Notes under the pieces: model-generated
Told to the model about the DNA's origin: nothing
The model's database searches: none
Seen by the model: only the letters and a program-made list of their open reading frames with translations
Position numbers and translations under genes: made by a program
Shown here: in pieces, positions 1 through 12,237 of the stretch
How positions within the stretch are numbered: the stretch's first letter is position 1
Layout: each line of letters begins with the position of its first letter
Assembly (NCBI RefSeq): GCF_032854445.1
Contig: NC_088303.1
Location: 14,081,501 to 14,145,500 of the forward strand
Reading direction: 5' to 3'
Source of the DNA: Liolophura sinensis
Lineage: Eukaryota; Mollusca; Polyplacophora; Chitonida; Chitonidae
DNA length: 64,000 nt

Positions 1-1169
1 TCTTGTAAACATGATAAATATGCAAATGCTTATAACGCTAATCAGGATCCGGCCATCGATGTCAACGACACTCTTGTTGGGTGAATATTCATGACAGTTA
101 ATATAGAAGGTGTACCGTTTAAATTTGTTGACATACTCCATCTGTGTCAGTGATATGAGAATTGATTCGATGATATTTTGGTATTTTGGTTTCTGTTGAC
201 ATCAGAATTATTAAGGCTATATAATCTGTATCGATTAAACTCTTTATATGGTTCTCAAAGCTGGTTTTCAGTGTTCTCATGATTGAGTGCTGAGAGAGAT
301 TGATTCCTCTTGGAGTTAATGAAGAAAGACTTGATACTCAAGTCTGCAAGGTCGTCATCATTCTGAGGACTTGTACAGCTCTTGTATTCCTGTATATGTA
401 AATACTGTAGGGCCTTTGTGTGCCTATGCTTTAACCGAAATATTCATCTGTAACAAATATTACTTGACATATATTGACGCATTTTGCCAAGGCTTTGAGA
501 ATAGGCATCTGGGGACACGACGCGACGTGTACGATATCAACCAGAAAAGGTTTCCAGATTTTGAATCGAGTGGAGGCAGAAATTTATAGTGGCCTGTGTA
601 TACCCTGGCGAATTTGAAAAATCGGGTGCTGTCAGATGGTGGAATCAAAATTTAAAAAATCGACGTTAAACAAGACAACCCAAAGCTAAAAGTAGAGAGA
701 AAAGGAAAACAAAAAATGCTCGAAGAAGCAAGCCAACGGCAACCATCCGAGCCTTCAATCGTCCCTTTGCAGGCGGCCATCTCGATTTGCAGCGCCGCTC
801 TTTGGACGGGTCACGTGACACACTGAAGCCGTGCCAAGCTTATAGTTATCATCTGCGTACTTGCCATTCTATGAACAGCTGCATTTTGGAGCTTTATTAT
901 TACCATTTCAAAGAAACTAATGCTAACTTGTACGCTATCGACTCTATAAAACAAGGCTCTGTCCATTATTCAGTATGTGTGCCATCGAAATCTTAGACGG
1001 TTTCGAGTCACATCAAGCGGTAACCTGTACAAATATGAACAGAGCATTTTCATTATTCCGATCGGATAAAATAATATGTTCTGCCCGTCCTAATCCAACT
1101 AACTAAACTACCGGGTAGTCTTGAATTTAACCCGAATAACTAAATCGCAAGAAAAATTCTTGTGTGCCA

Positions 1170-1395
1170 TTTTGTATCCCAGAAAACTTGCAAAGAACAG
1201 TTTTCCTGGCCTTTTTCCTTTGAAACCAACGCATCCCAGAAAACATGCCAAGAACAACTTTCCCGGCCCCTTCCTTTAAATTTTCTACCGCATGTGTACC
1301 CCTAAAAACTTGGTAAGTTTTTATGGATACATATGCGGGAAAACTGCCCTTGGCAAGTTTTTAGGGGCAGGTTTCCCGGTCCTTTCCCTTAACTG
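1170..1395. repeat. Short direct and inverted repeat patch
   Basis: The motif CCCAGAAAAC followed by CAAGAACA is repeated directly near 1180 and 1229. The 14-mer CCCCTAAAAACTTG (1299-1312) is matched by its exact reverse complement at 1354-1367, giving a stem with a loop of about 40 nt. This is probably a decayed fold-back element. I did not recognise a family and saw no target-site duplication. Confidence 0.4.
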
Positions 1396-1951
1396 TACTA
1401 GTACATGCATCATGAAAATGCCAATTCAGGCCTATCCCAAGGCGCAATGTCTACTTTTCACTGGTTGAGTGATAAACCGGGCTTCGACTTGCAGCTTATT
1501 AGCTATTTATAGGTATTCAATATAATTATCGGAGTGTTGGTGTATGGACATGCGCATTAGACTGAGATTGTCGAGATGACAGGCACATGGCCTACATGTC
1601 AGAATCACCTGGAAATACCTGACTAATTAACCGTAAGAAGGCAATGTAAAAGGTGATATATCACCTCTGTGTATAACGGAATTTTCATACAGGATTAGAT
1701 GTGGGATTATTACACACAGCTAACTTGCTTGTTGGTTTTCAACGCGAAATTCACACCGTTTGTATGCACTAGCAAACTGTTTCATCACATCGCAAAGAAT
1801 TCTCATTTTTTCCAATTGACGGGTCATATTTAGGGTGAAGGATACAAGAATGTCCAGGATAACCACTAAGCTCTGGAAACGTGGAACTTATGCAGACTTT
1901 CACGCCATGCATTGGTGAAAAACAATCGTCTGCGTAGGTAGGGCCTTTATG

Positions 1952-2201
1952 TATTTATTTATTTGATTGGTGTCATACAGCGAACTCAGAAGTATTTCAT
2001 TTCAAGGTTATGGTGGGAGGCAACCGAACAGACACCGGGCGAAACACACGACCATTCGCATGTTGCTGCAGACCTCCCCCCGTACTACCGGAGAGAAAGT
2101 CACGATGAGCTGAACTTGAACTCACAGCGACCGCATCAGTGAAAGCCTCCCGAGTTATTGCGCCGCGCGCTGGTACGCTAATCACTCCACCACGGAGACT
2201 T
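1952..2201 (-). mobile_element. tRNA-derived SINE, diverged near-full copy
   Basis: The copy is antisense to the plus strand: the TTTATTTATTTGATTGG tail is at the left, then the GGTGGGAGGCAACCG core, then the B-box-like TGAACTTGAACTCACAGCG, and the tRNA-like head ends at CCACGGAGACT. It is more diverged than the copy at 17918-18177, so it is probably older. Confidence 0.75.
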
Positions 2202-2929
2202 GAAATGACACATTGTCCAACAAGTGTTCATTTATGACATTTATTTACCTCTGAAAATGCTGCGGTTGTGAGTCTTTATACCAAGTTCCGCTCACGGCAT
2301 CTTTTAATATTCTTTATTTTAGATATCTCACCTAGTACATTTATAGGCTCATATGTCCCTTCATAATTGTTTCTGTAGGTTCTTGAACAATAAGGCTTAA
2401 AATAAAACAGATATAAAAGCCGATCGTTGTCACAGTAACCTGATCTGGCAATTCTGCATTCCATGGAGGGATTAGAACTTTCAGAACACTTTTTGCCATT
2501 TTCAGAGGCAACATTAATCACACCGTAAGTATGATAAATAACTTCAGACAAGATTGTTAATGACATGCCTGTGTTGTGAGAGGCATTCTGTGTTATATAA
2601 TCTCGGCCCATCAGCTATAATAGCAATGTTCTCGCCACATCCGATCGGCATGTGATTAATGAGGTAACGGGTACGAATCCAGCTCTGGCCGGTTCTGCGA
2701 GGGCTTCAGGTCAGGGTGTTTGTCAGTCTGTCAGATCCACATGATTAAATGCAAATACCGCAATCTGTAATGTAAAATTATAACGAGCTACGCGAAACGT
2801 TAGGAGTGTATTGCCTTTCATTTTCAGGATATTTTATTTCTCCTGATCATTATGTGTTCGCCCAACTTGTTTGTTTCATTCTTATCATTGAAAGTTTAAC
2901 GCTTCGCTCGTGTTATTTTCACTTCATGA

Positions 2930-3110
2930 TATGACACCGGTCGGATATATGGGTAGAGGAAACAGGCGGGTATGGACTGGCTTCCATCGCTAGGTACACG
3001 TACATAACCAGACCTACTGTGCAAACGAGCACTGGGAGCTAGATTCGACCCTGCGACCTCCATGGTCATAGTCCGACAGGCTGTGGTGAGAATGTTGCTA
3101 CTCTGAACCT
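2930..3110 (-). mobile_element. Possible remnant of another tRNA-related SINE
   Basis: The stretch has a GGGTAGAGGAAACAGGCGGG segment resembling the SINE core, and AGATTCGACCCTGCGACCTC, which reads like an antisense B box. Head and tail are not clear, so this is only a resemblance. Confidence 0.25.
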
Positions 3111-5068
3111 ACGAGTGCCAAACACATTGTGAGGCATGTTTTTTCGTATGACATCTTTAGCCATTTTTTTTTTAAAAATGCAGGTTCAGCAAGTCCAGAA
3201 AAGCTTCCTTCGTGTATTGTAGCAGTCTGACTAATCGACTAACAACAGTTCTTTATGTCGTGTCCATTGCTATCAGCGTCTAACAGTGTAGTGTATTAGC
3301 ATGAATGGCAGTTAACCTGAGCTATCCATTACTGCATTGTACGTTGACCTGTATACACGTACGTCCTGTTACACGCTCCGCTATATGCTGTACGCGTCAC
3401 AGTATACCTAGTTGCTTACTGCATTTTCTTTACACTTATTGCGCATGGGCTAACAGAAGCACGGTTATAAATTAAGAAATGCATAGCAAACTTACGATAT
3501 GCTTGATAATAAAGGGGTTTGTGTCACATAAACATGTTACAGCATGACACGCGCATGACGATCACAAATTTAATAGTCCCCGCAAGACTACAGCCTGAAA
3601 TGAGCATGAGACATGCTGTAACTGCTCTGTATCCCCGAGATACCGGTAATCATTGGACTCGGGCACTATATGCCTGTAGTCAACTTCATAAGCGCACTTC
3701 ATATATGTCGGGAATATAGGTGTTCAACGTGAAATAGTTTACATTGTTTGCTAAATCCGAAACCCTGGTGATTAATTGCTTCTTCCTTTTTGTTTGTCAT
3801 AGTATTTTTTATTGTCTACACTGACATCATGAATATCAAAATAATAGCAAATCTAATTCCTATTCCTGTAGAGCAACTAGCTTAGTTATCTTATTCGCTT
3901 GGATCAGAGTTTTAGGCCTATAGCATCCTTAATAAGTTGTCTTTCTGAACACGTGTTCTACTTTTCCTTCTACATTTGAAATCTTCGTCTATATGTATGT
4001 ATATGATGTGCAAACATCTCGTGTTTCTGTAACAGGTATAGAGTTGTGACTATGTTTAGATATAAATCTTCATACAAGACTTCACTCTGAGCTGTGTTTA
4101 CAATGTGCCCTTCATGAGGATACTTAAAATCACTGACAACTAGCTTGGCGTAACGTAATTCAGCTTATAACACCGCTTTCACCATACGAAACAGAGAGTG
4201 CTCAGAATACCGTTAACTATACGTACTCTAGCGTACATATAGGTCGTCCTGAACTTCTATCGCAGACCAGGTAAATATTTAAACAGGGTTTTCTTCAAGC
4301 AAATTGTTCATTAAACATGCAAAGATCGAGACATAGCAGATTAGCCACCGCGACGTACGCCAGTATAGCCATTTTAACCGATCATTTCGCTAGTTTAAAT
4401 GGCAACCTTGGAGAGAAAAAAAACTTCAAAAATGCGTTAAAAAGCAAAGTGGAATCTTAATATAGCTACTGATATCAGTCGACCTGATTAACTGGCTCGA
4501 TTAACATGCAGGTCAATAGCGATATGTTTTCCGCTCTGCTGGCTATGTCGGTCATGCGGTCCAGATTGGTGTTAACAGAGTCGCTGGTGTATCATTTTGT
4601 GTATAGACCTGGCGCGGAGGAGACAGATTGCCGGGCTTCAGTAGTCATGAATGGGCAGAGGCTGTGTGTTCAACACCCACATCACTGAATATTGGAAGAA
4701 AGTATCAAGATACCTGTACACTTTGATGTCGGTCAACTCTTTTAAGACTGAAAACATTTCAGCTTAGGCCTACACTCTTCCCCCGTAAGATCTCAGGTAT
4801 TTCCGATGAAACTGGGTTACCTGGCACAGGTAGATGTTGTACCACTAATAGATCGCCGCCCATTTCCGTGTGTTTATAGGACTGTACCTGTTCGTCCGCC
4901 TGTGGCTGTTACAAGATCATCGTTATATCGCTGACAACAACTGTTACTAAGTACTGAGGTGGGTCTACACAAGCTCACCTCAGCCTATTAGGCAAGCAGT
5001 GTCCTTACACGAACTGCGTTGCGTGTTGCATGCCTCGGCACTATTGTTGTTTATCGACCTGAATAATC

Positions 5069-8047
5069 ATGGCGGGTGACTGGCTGCAGGCGACTGTGCT
5101 AGGTTTGCTACTTATTGCTGCTCACTTAGATCCCTCTGGAGCTAACACAGACAAGGACATAAGAATTTACCCGAATAACAAGACGACCGCGATACCAGCT
5201 TGCGCCATTTTAACGTCTGACCCCGAAATTCGTGATGAACTGGCTCTGCTACTGGAGAGAAAGGCAAAGTCCATAGAAATCTCCATCTCTTTCGAAGGAT
5301 ACGCTAAGAACCCCATGCAGGATGATGAGAGGATATTTTACAAACCGTGGTTGTGGGTTCGAACCACGGGCAGACATGGGCAGGCGCTACTTATGTTGCC
5401 ATTCTACTACAAAATGATGTCCGCCGGGATGTTGGCAATCGGTGCCGAGACAATGTCGGCTAAACTCAAAGATGAACCCCAGGGCTGCCTCGCCTCCCTC
5501 AAGTTCCGAGAAAGAGTTGCCCTGATGAGGGAGTTTCTTCTCAACGATTTTAAACCAGTGTCCCAGGGACTCACAGGAAGCCTGTCTGAGACTGAGTACG
5601 TGTGTGTCCAGACGTTGAAGAACGTGAAAATGTACGGGGATTTCGTACATGACTGTTGTCGCTACGGGCCCGATGGCGACAGCATCTGCATTGACCTGAC
5701 TCAGGAGTTCTGGGTCAGCGTGCTGGAGGGATTATTGACCTTCATGAAGATTGCCATCTTCCTCTTCTTCCCACTCATGCTGCCAGGATCTTTTTACAGA
5801 CCACGCTATGTACAGGACCGCTACAAGTTAGAGCTAGAGAAACCTGTCTACATATCCGTTTATGTCACGGATAAAAAAATTGATGCTGACGCTGTGAAAT
5901 GCCTCAAAAAATTGGATGCCAAACAACTTTCCTTATGGCCAGAGTTTAACCACGTCATCAAATCAAAAGGGACGTCTAAAGTTCCGATTCCCCGAAACAC
6001 GCGAGTGAACCTCCCCGTCCAGAATCTTCATCTACAAGTTCAGCAGAAGAGGATCATCTCCAAGACGTACGTGCCAGTAAGTGTCCTGACGTATCTCTAT
6101 AACAACTTCGTCAGATGCAAGGTCAAGCAGGTTGTGCCGTTCAACACCTGCTGCAAAGCAAGCATCTGTGGAACTTTCAAACCCAAGCGCTTCCCCGATG
6201 TAAGCTGGCTCAAGTTCAGCCAGTCCCTGGTAAGATTTATAATCCTCATGCTTCTACCGCTGCCGTTCTACATCCGGCTGGCCATGTATTCGTTACATGA
6301 ACACGAGGAGATGGTGGCCAGAAAAGAGGCACTGGAGATTCGAGGGCTTAATGAGCCATTTTCCGGTAACGCCGTTCAGTATCTTTCTCCAACGCATCCT
6401 CTATTCATCATCATTTACATCGTGTACATTATCGAAGGTACTGGCATAAGACTTTTGTCCAAAAATATGCGAGAGCGCTTTAAGTTCATCCTGCGAGAGT
6501 CATTCCGGGAAATGAAAAGCATTGATATTAGAGCAAAGTTAGCAAAAGCTGGCAAGATTTTGATTTACCCGCTGGAAACCTTCGGTTGTTTTGGCTTTGT
6601 CATAGGAATTTTTTATTGGATGTTTGCAATACCGCTAGTCATCCTGGCAGCCTGTTTGTATTTTATACCCATGATCTACCTAACTTGGCGAGTGGTTTAC
6701 AGTTTCATATGTATAATCACCGAGTTGTATCAGCGCCGAGGAAAGGAAAACACCATGACCAAAAGTAAAACACTCAGAGGTCAGTTTAAAAAGCAAAGAG
6801 ATGATTTGGGTACTCGGGATTTCCTGCCTGGAAAGTTTGATGAGGAGCAGTCAGACAGGCATGGGTTTCTGAGGCTGAAAAAGAAACCATTTGTTCGCGA
6901 AGTGATGCTCCAAATTTTTGTAATGGTGTGCTCTATTGCCACTATTTACGCGACCACAATTCTTCTGGTGGAATGTGTGGGATTCTTCGTAGAGCTATTT
7001 GCCTTCACCTTGATGGGAATAATTGTGAATGCTGGACAGACAATGAGGTATGTGTCACTTTTGTTCCTCCTCTGGCTTTACATGCACGATTGCTTTAAAA
7101 CTGTCCACGAAAATTACTTAGCCTTGGGTACAACAATCATTGATGAGGCAATGGGGAGAGTAGATCAGCTGGAGGAAGTGGCTTGTAAATCAGCTGCCGA
7201 ACAGGCCAATATGGGCTTTGTTATTAAATCCCAAATGGACAAAAAAATCCCTCAGCCAAGGCTTGAACTAGACAGCGAGCACGAACTACCGCGTTGGAAA
7301 ATATTTCGGCCATTACTTTTCCTTGACAATACAGACAAACCGTACGTTTCCGTGAAATTTTTCGAATCCTTCAACACAACATACGCTGCTGGATGTCCCG
7401 GACCAGTTCTAAATAGCTTGCTGGTGGCCACTCGGAAATTTCTTATTATGGTAGCCTTCTTGAGCTTCGTCCTCATCGTCGTGCTCGCGTTTGGGGATTC
7501 GTACAACATATCCACCACGAACCAAACCTTGGCAACAGTTGTCGGAGGCATGCTGCCTTGGCTGCTGAGAAACTTTGTCATGGGAAAGAAACAGTCAATA
7601 GCCATAAGCTCATTCGGCTTCAAATTCTTGTTCGATATGTTTGCCAGAGAGCACTCCAAGAACTGGGGAATCAGCGACCTGATTATTTCTGAACCACCCG
7701 AGGAGGAGGAAGAATGGGATGAGGTGGACATTCCGGACCAACCAAAAGCTGATGTGCCCGCCGCCAACACTGAAGAGCCGGAAGTGGAAGTTTTAGATCA
7801 TAAAGGCGATCCCAAAACTAACCATTCGCCCAAATATCGCTTTGCGATACCCAAAACCTACGATGGAGAATCTGTTCGGGTAAAGCCAGTGGACTTGCTT
7901 ATTGATCTTTCACACAGTGACAAAGAAGTTGAGTTCGTTGCCTTGGATATCAAAGACACGCCACCGGATATAGACGGTGAACCAGAAACGGAAGAAGACA
8001 GGGCTGGGGCGAACTTGGCGGACACGAGCGCCACGAAAATGTTGTAA
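5069..8047 (+). CDS. Multi-pass membrane protein of unknown function, intronless (992 aa)
   Basis: I do not recognise the family. The start is the first ATG of a single uninterrupted frame, in good context (A at -3, G at +4). Residues 1-25 look like a signal peptide. An N-terminal region (about 26-213) has several cysteines and an NKT glycosylation site at 37-39, so it is probably luminal or extracellular. Hydrophobic segments lie near 214-238, 388-410, 445-463, 505-525, 526-553, 613-636, 637-660, 661-676, 791-809 and, more weakly, 820-838, giving about nine or ten membrane spans. A soluble block of about 145 residues separates the first two. NIS (813-815) and NQT (818-820) fall between the last two spans and would face outside. 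The tail from about 840 is hydrophilic and acidic, with five consecutive Glu at 878-882. The lack of introns, while the other genes here are spliced, suggests a retrocopy or an intron-poor family. A transporter, channel or receptor role would be guesswork. No clear polyadenylation signal was found; an ATTAAA at 9317-9322 is one distant candidate. Confidence 0.85.
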   Translation: MAGDWLQATVLGLLLIAAHLDPSGANTDKDIRIYPNNKTTAIPACAILTSDPEIRDELALLLERKAKSIEISISFEGYAKNPMQDDERIFYKPWLWVRTTGRHGQALLMLPFYYKMMSAGMLAIGAETMSAKLKDEPQGCLASLKFRERVALMREFLLNDFKPVSQGLTGSLSETEYVCVQTLKNVKMYGDFVHDCCRYGPDGDSICIDLTQEFWVSVLEGLLTFMKIAIFLFFPLMLPGSFYRPRYVQDRYKLELEKPVYISVYVTDKKIDADAVKCLKKLDAKQLSLWPEFNHVIKSKGTSKVPIPRNTRVNLPVQNLHLQVQQKRIISKTYVPVSVLTYLYNNFVRCKVKQVVPFNTCCKASICGTFKPKRFPDVSWLKFSQSLVRFIILMLLPLPFYIRLAMYSLHEHEEMVARKEALEIRGLNEPFSGNAVQYLSPTHPLFIIIYIVYIIEGTGIRLLSKNMRERFKFILRESFREMKSIDIRAKLAKAGKILIYPLETFGCFGFVIGIFYWMFAIPLVILAACLYFIPMIYLTWRVVYSFICIITELYQRRGKENTMTKSKTLRGQFKKQRDDLGTRDFLPGKFDEEQSDRHGFLRLKKKPFVREVMLQIFVMVCSIATIYATTILLVECVGFFVELFAFTLMGIIVNAGQTMRYVSLLFLLWLYMHDCFKTVHENYLALGTTIIDEAMGRVDQLEEVACKSAAEQANMGFVIKSQMDKKIPQPRLELDSEHELPRWKIFRPLLFLDNTDKPYVSVKFFESFNTTYAAGCPGPVLNSLLVATRKFLIMVAFLSFVLIVVLAFGDSYNISTTNQTLATVVGGMLPWLLRNFVMGKKQSIAISSFGFKFLFDMFAREHSKNWGISDLIISEPPEEEEEWDEVDIPDQPKADVPAANTEEPEVEVLDHKGDPKTNHSPKYRFAIPKTYDGESVRVKPVDLLIDLSHSDKEVEFVALDIKDTPPDIDGEPETEEDRAGANLADTSATKML

Positions 8048-10359
8048 AAATTTGAGTGGAAGATCCAAAAAAGTGCCCTACTCAATTTGTTCACTCTTAC
8101 ATTGCCATGTTTTCATTATGGATCATTCGTAAATCACAGACTCTGTGTATTTAGACCATTTGGATCAAGTCCAACAAACATTGCCCTTCTCAGTATCTGA
8201 CATGATGGAAAACAAATGTTTCCCCAGCCACGTTTGCCTTTGATTCAACTAATGGGTCATCCACACCCTCCATTTGTGAAATATAGGACGTATTTTTGAT
8301 AGACGTGCATTATTATTTTATTATTTTTTGGACAGATTTGTGATTATTTGTGACAAATTTCGAAAAAATGAGTGACTGGAAAAGTTAGTTACTCCCATCG
8401 CCATCTTGATGACCCAATGCCGCGAAAAAAAAAAAAGAAAGAAAAGAAAAACCAGAACGCCGGATATGCTCATTTTGCATTCCGCCTTCACCATTAGAAA
8501 TTTGTTCTCATCGTGGAATATTTAGTGCGTAATCAGTATGCCAAGAAGGTTTTTGTTATATTTTAAACATTACATTATGTGACGTGCTGTGTGTCATATG
8601 TGACATCTTTATTCATTTATTGGGATATAACATATGGCCTACATCTAATTACGTCCAGTGTATAGCTTTTAGTACTTTTTTGTTGTTTTTGATTCAGTTG
8701 GGGTCATCGGAAGGAAACAGTATGCATTTGTATGTGAGTATTAACTGGTTGCTTTCGTTTTTCAGTTATGTGCATATTTTATACTTTCTTTTTAAAAAAT
8801 AGTATGGCGTATATCAACGATATTTGCGTAGATCTCATAATAGTAAAATTTACTCCATGCACCACTATTGCTACATGTATGTGTTTACTGTTGTTTTATG
8901 ATCAGATGGTTTTATTAACTGCTCAGTCATTAATGGAATACTATCTAGGACAATCCCAAATAAGTGATTTGTTGTATACCTGAAACATGATACGTTTCAA
9001 TCCATACTAGAACCTGTACAGAAATCCACCGACAGGACAGAAAACAAGACTGACCTTGCCAGTGACAGGTAAATGCGTGCAGGAGCTAGCTTATTTCACT
9101 GGAACTGTGTGTACATTTAGTCTCGTGTGTACAGCTGTATTTGGCAATTGTTTGGCCGACAGTACAGATAAATATATCTATGTCTACACGTGATATAATG
9201 GATATATGCCATAGACTTAACCTGGTTATGTCACCGACCCATTACTGGCCCATACATACATGTACCGGGTACATAACTACGTCGTCTGCGCTCATTCCCG
9301 CATTACATTAACCTAGATTAAATGCATTAATGCTATGAGCTAGACAAATACGTTTTACATGCAAATCGAGTTTTGTGTTAATTACATGATATCGCACTAC
9401 GCCTGTCGTCGATTTCTTGGGGAAAAAAACCCGGACGTTGCACTGTATATAGGTTGTAAAATGCCATAAAATTAGTGTTAACATCTTAAAATGTTGCGCC
9501 GCGTATGATGATTGCTTGTCCGTTGAACTAACATAATGTGAGATTTTGTAAGATTTTTACTATTTATTAAGGCCGAGTACAACGACTGAAAGTGTTAGTT
9601 TTACACAAAATGGTGTTAGATTACGATATGTTTCGAATATTTTGTAAAGTATTTTCTGACATTTTAGAAAGTATTATCTTAACATTTCAAATAATTTCCT
9701 TCCTCCGCCATTGCCAAAATGTTGGTTTCTACATTGTTACATGTAAAGGGTGCCAAGACGCTTTTACTCTCTTCACGACACACCATTCGAATCAATCAGT
9801 TCTCCACCGATACGGATTTTAATTTCTGATACGGGCAGTATCTGTTAGTCAGTGAACCCTCCCTACGAGCAAAATACCTGAACAAACAAGTACAAATTTT
9901 CATTGATCGAAGCGGAGTCTTCATTAAAATTCACATAATTTACACAAAACAGTTGCCGACTAGACTACTTCTTCGTTACATGGCCTCACGTATTGCTTAC
10001 AATTCAACCATAACTAGTCTCCAGACTTAAAATCTGTTCTCTTTCAACGAATTTGGTAAAACTTGATGTGTAGTCATCTACCGGTTCTCTCTTCGTTCAG
10101 TCACAAGAACTCTGCCACAACATGTTAGGGTTTACGACGATACGGTCGTTTGGATTGGTCTTCCTGGATGATGTGAATTGGCCATCTGCATCAGATACGT
10201 TCGCTCTTTCAGCAGGGGTAGTAAACAGAAAGCTACAGGCCTCTGCATGAGGATAGCTTCGTTCTGGCAGTCTGTCAGCAGTTAGGAGTTGTGGACTATG
10301 ATATATCTAGTTCAATTTAGCTGCAATTCTCAGAAGTATATTAATACTCTAAAAACAAT

Positions 10360-10905
10360 CGAGCATTATCTGAAATTGACGGATATACTTGGCGCATTTA
10401 CCATTGCTCTACAAAACAACACAGCATTGTCGTCTGAAATTGAAGGATATACTTGGCGCATTGACCAATGCTGAACAACACAACACGAGCATTGTCGTCT
10501 GAAATTGAAGGATATACTTGACGCATTGACCATTGCTCTACAAAACAACACAGCATTGTCGTCTGAAATTGAAGGATATACTTGGTGCATTGACCAATGC
10601 TGAACAACACAACACGAGCATTGTCGTCTGAAATTGACGGATATACTTGACGCATTGACCATTGCTCTACAAAACAACACAGCCATTGTCACCTGAAATT
10701 GACGGATATACTTGACGCATTGACCATTGCTCTACAAAACAACACAGCATTGTCGTCTGAAATTGAAGGATATACTTGGTGCATTGACCAATGCTGAACA
10801 ACACAACACGAGCATTGTCGTCTGAAATTGACGGATATACTTGACGCATTGACCATTGCTCTACAAAACAACACAGCATTGTCGTCTGAAATTGGCCGAT
10901 ACTTC
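10360..10905. repeat. Dimeric minisatellite, alternating 64- and 65-bp units
   Basis: Two related monomers share the first 30 bases (GCATTGTCGTCTGAAATTGA, then a GGATATACT segment). Type A continues TTGACGCATTGACCATTGCT and is 64 bp. Type B continues TTGGTGCATTGACCAATGCT and is 65 bp. Their order is A-B-A-B-A-A-B-A plus a partial unit. The A+B dimer is 129 bp, a multiple of three, which explains the long open frames on the minus strand here; they are not genes. Confidence 0.9.
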
Positions 10906-11326
10906 ACATATTTCTAAAAGTCTGTTCAAATGATGTGACCTGCATCAGCACTCAAGAAAATCACTACACACACGTGTGCATAGAACAGATTGCGATTTTA
11001 GTGGGAACCTGAAATTCAACTGGCGCTGTGCTATATATACCACACGTGACAGGTCGTTGCGACAAGCCCTATGGTTCTGGAAGGTTACACACTACTGCTA
11101 AACTTAGCAATGAAGTGAATTGACAGAAAGCGAAAGACTCAAAATACATGACTTGAACCGGCTGGTATTATAGAAATTGTAGACGATCCTCTGCTTCTCA
11201 GTATTTATAACACCAACAACCAAGGCAATTACATATGATGGTTGGAAAATGCATGATCTGCATCTATTCTTATTCCGCTCGTACATTTAGCCGATGTCCA
11301 CGTCTCATTTCTACGGTTACTGAATT

Positions 11327-11423
11327 CTTCAATTTAATTGGTGTTTTACGCCGTACTCAGGAAAGCGGGCAGAGCTCAGGGGAAAGGTTGCTACTAGACC
11401 TTCCCATGCACGACAGGAGAGTG
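11327..11423 (-). mobile_element. SINE fragment with internal deletion
   Basis: The tail-side motif TTTAATTGGTGTTTTACGCC is followed directly by the AGCGGGCAGAGCTCAGGGGA core, with the segment between deleted. It ends in CTTCCCATGCACGACAGGAG. The tRNA-like head is missing. Confidence 0.75.
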
Positions 11424-11567
11424 TATTTCTATTGATGTAGAAACATAAACGCATCAGAAACAAAGCATGAACACATTTTTCACGAGCTAAGTTTATAGGC
11501 CTACACATGTTACTTGTATACGTAACTTCTTCTATTAAAGCAAAAAAAAGTACATATTGGGTACCTA

Positions 11568-11705
11568 AAATTCATACGTGCATATTAGCCCTACAATTCA
11601 TACGTGCACATTCATACGTGCAAAATTCATACGTGCATATTAGCCCTACAATTCATACGTGCATATTCATACGTACAAAATTCATTCGTGCATATTAGCC
11701 CTACA
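11568..11705. repeat. Tandem repeat built on ATTCATACGTGCA
   Basis: A compound unit of about 55 bp occurs roughly 2.5 times. It consists of ATTCATACGTGCATATTAGC plus CCTACA, followed by two shorter ATTCATACGTGCA copies. It is noncoding. Confidence 0.85.
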
Positions 11706-12082
11706 ACGGAGAGAATCTTCCTATGGTCCTGCTTGCTGCATCCTTCTCTCACGGCCTGGAGCGTGGATGAGCGGAGCTAAGGGCATGTATACATGTTTTT
11801 GCATGATTCCCATTCATCACTAAACGAGTTTGGGTTAGATCGTCTTGACCTGCTATAGAACTGCAATTGCGGGCATCGTGGAACATGCCTGGCGACAGAC
11901 ACGTTTTTATGTACGCGCTCTATAGGTGTAACCGGTACATAGGCCTACTATGGATAACATTGTTCCTTTTACTACTTTATAAGCCCATTACACCACTTTT
12001 TCTACGACACTTGTTTGTATGTGATATATAAGAGGATTAAAATTTTACCCCATAATCTGCTTCATATAAGACTGATTTCTAC

Positions 12083-12237
12083 TTTTATTTGATTGGTGTT
12101 TTACGCCGTACTCAAGAACATTTAACTTAAACGACGGTGGCCAGTATTATGGTGACAGGAAAACGGGCAGAGCCCGGCGGAAACCCACGGCCATCCGTAG
12201 GTTGCTGGAAAACCTTCCCACGTGCGCCTATATGACT
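12083..12237 (-). mobile_element. SINE fragment (tail and core)
   Basis: TTTGATTGGTGTTTTACGCC, then ACGACGGTGGCCAGTATTAT, then CGGGCAGAGCCCGGCGGAAA, ending at CTTCCCACGTGCG. The tRNA-like head is absent. Confidence 0.8.

Larger units (their letters stand above)
1..5068. other. Intergenic region upstream of the membrane-protein ORF
   Basis: I see no convincing gene. Open frames here are short (up to 111 codons, on the minus strand at 2276-2611) and have no domain-like pattern or flanking splice signals. The region holds one SINE copy (1952-2201), a small inverted-repeat patch (1170-1395) and a possible SINE remnant (2930-3110). No promoter for the gene at 5069 could be assigned with confidence. 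Confidence 0.6.

Noticed and set aside
2276-2611. 111-codon minus-strand frame
   Set aside because: No recognisable family, and its residue pattern and base composition resemble the surrounding noncoding DNA.
7252-7770. 172-codon frame on the minus strand opposite the membrane-protein gene
   Set aside because: It is an antisense shadow of the 992-codon ORF; the sense frame has signal peptide, spans and acidic tail.
10360-10905. CRISPR-like regular repeats
   Set aside because: The whole 64/65-bp unit is repeated with no unique spacers, and the context is eukaryotic.
10366-10907. Overlapping minus-strand frames with repeated Cys/Ser-rich motifs
   Set aside because: Product of the 129-bp dimeric minisatellite, which is a multiple of three.
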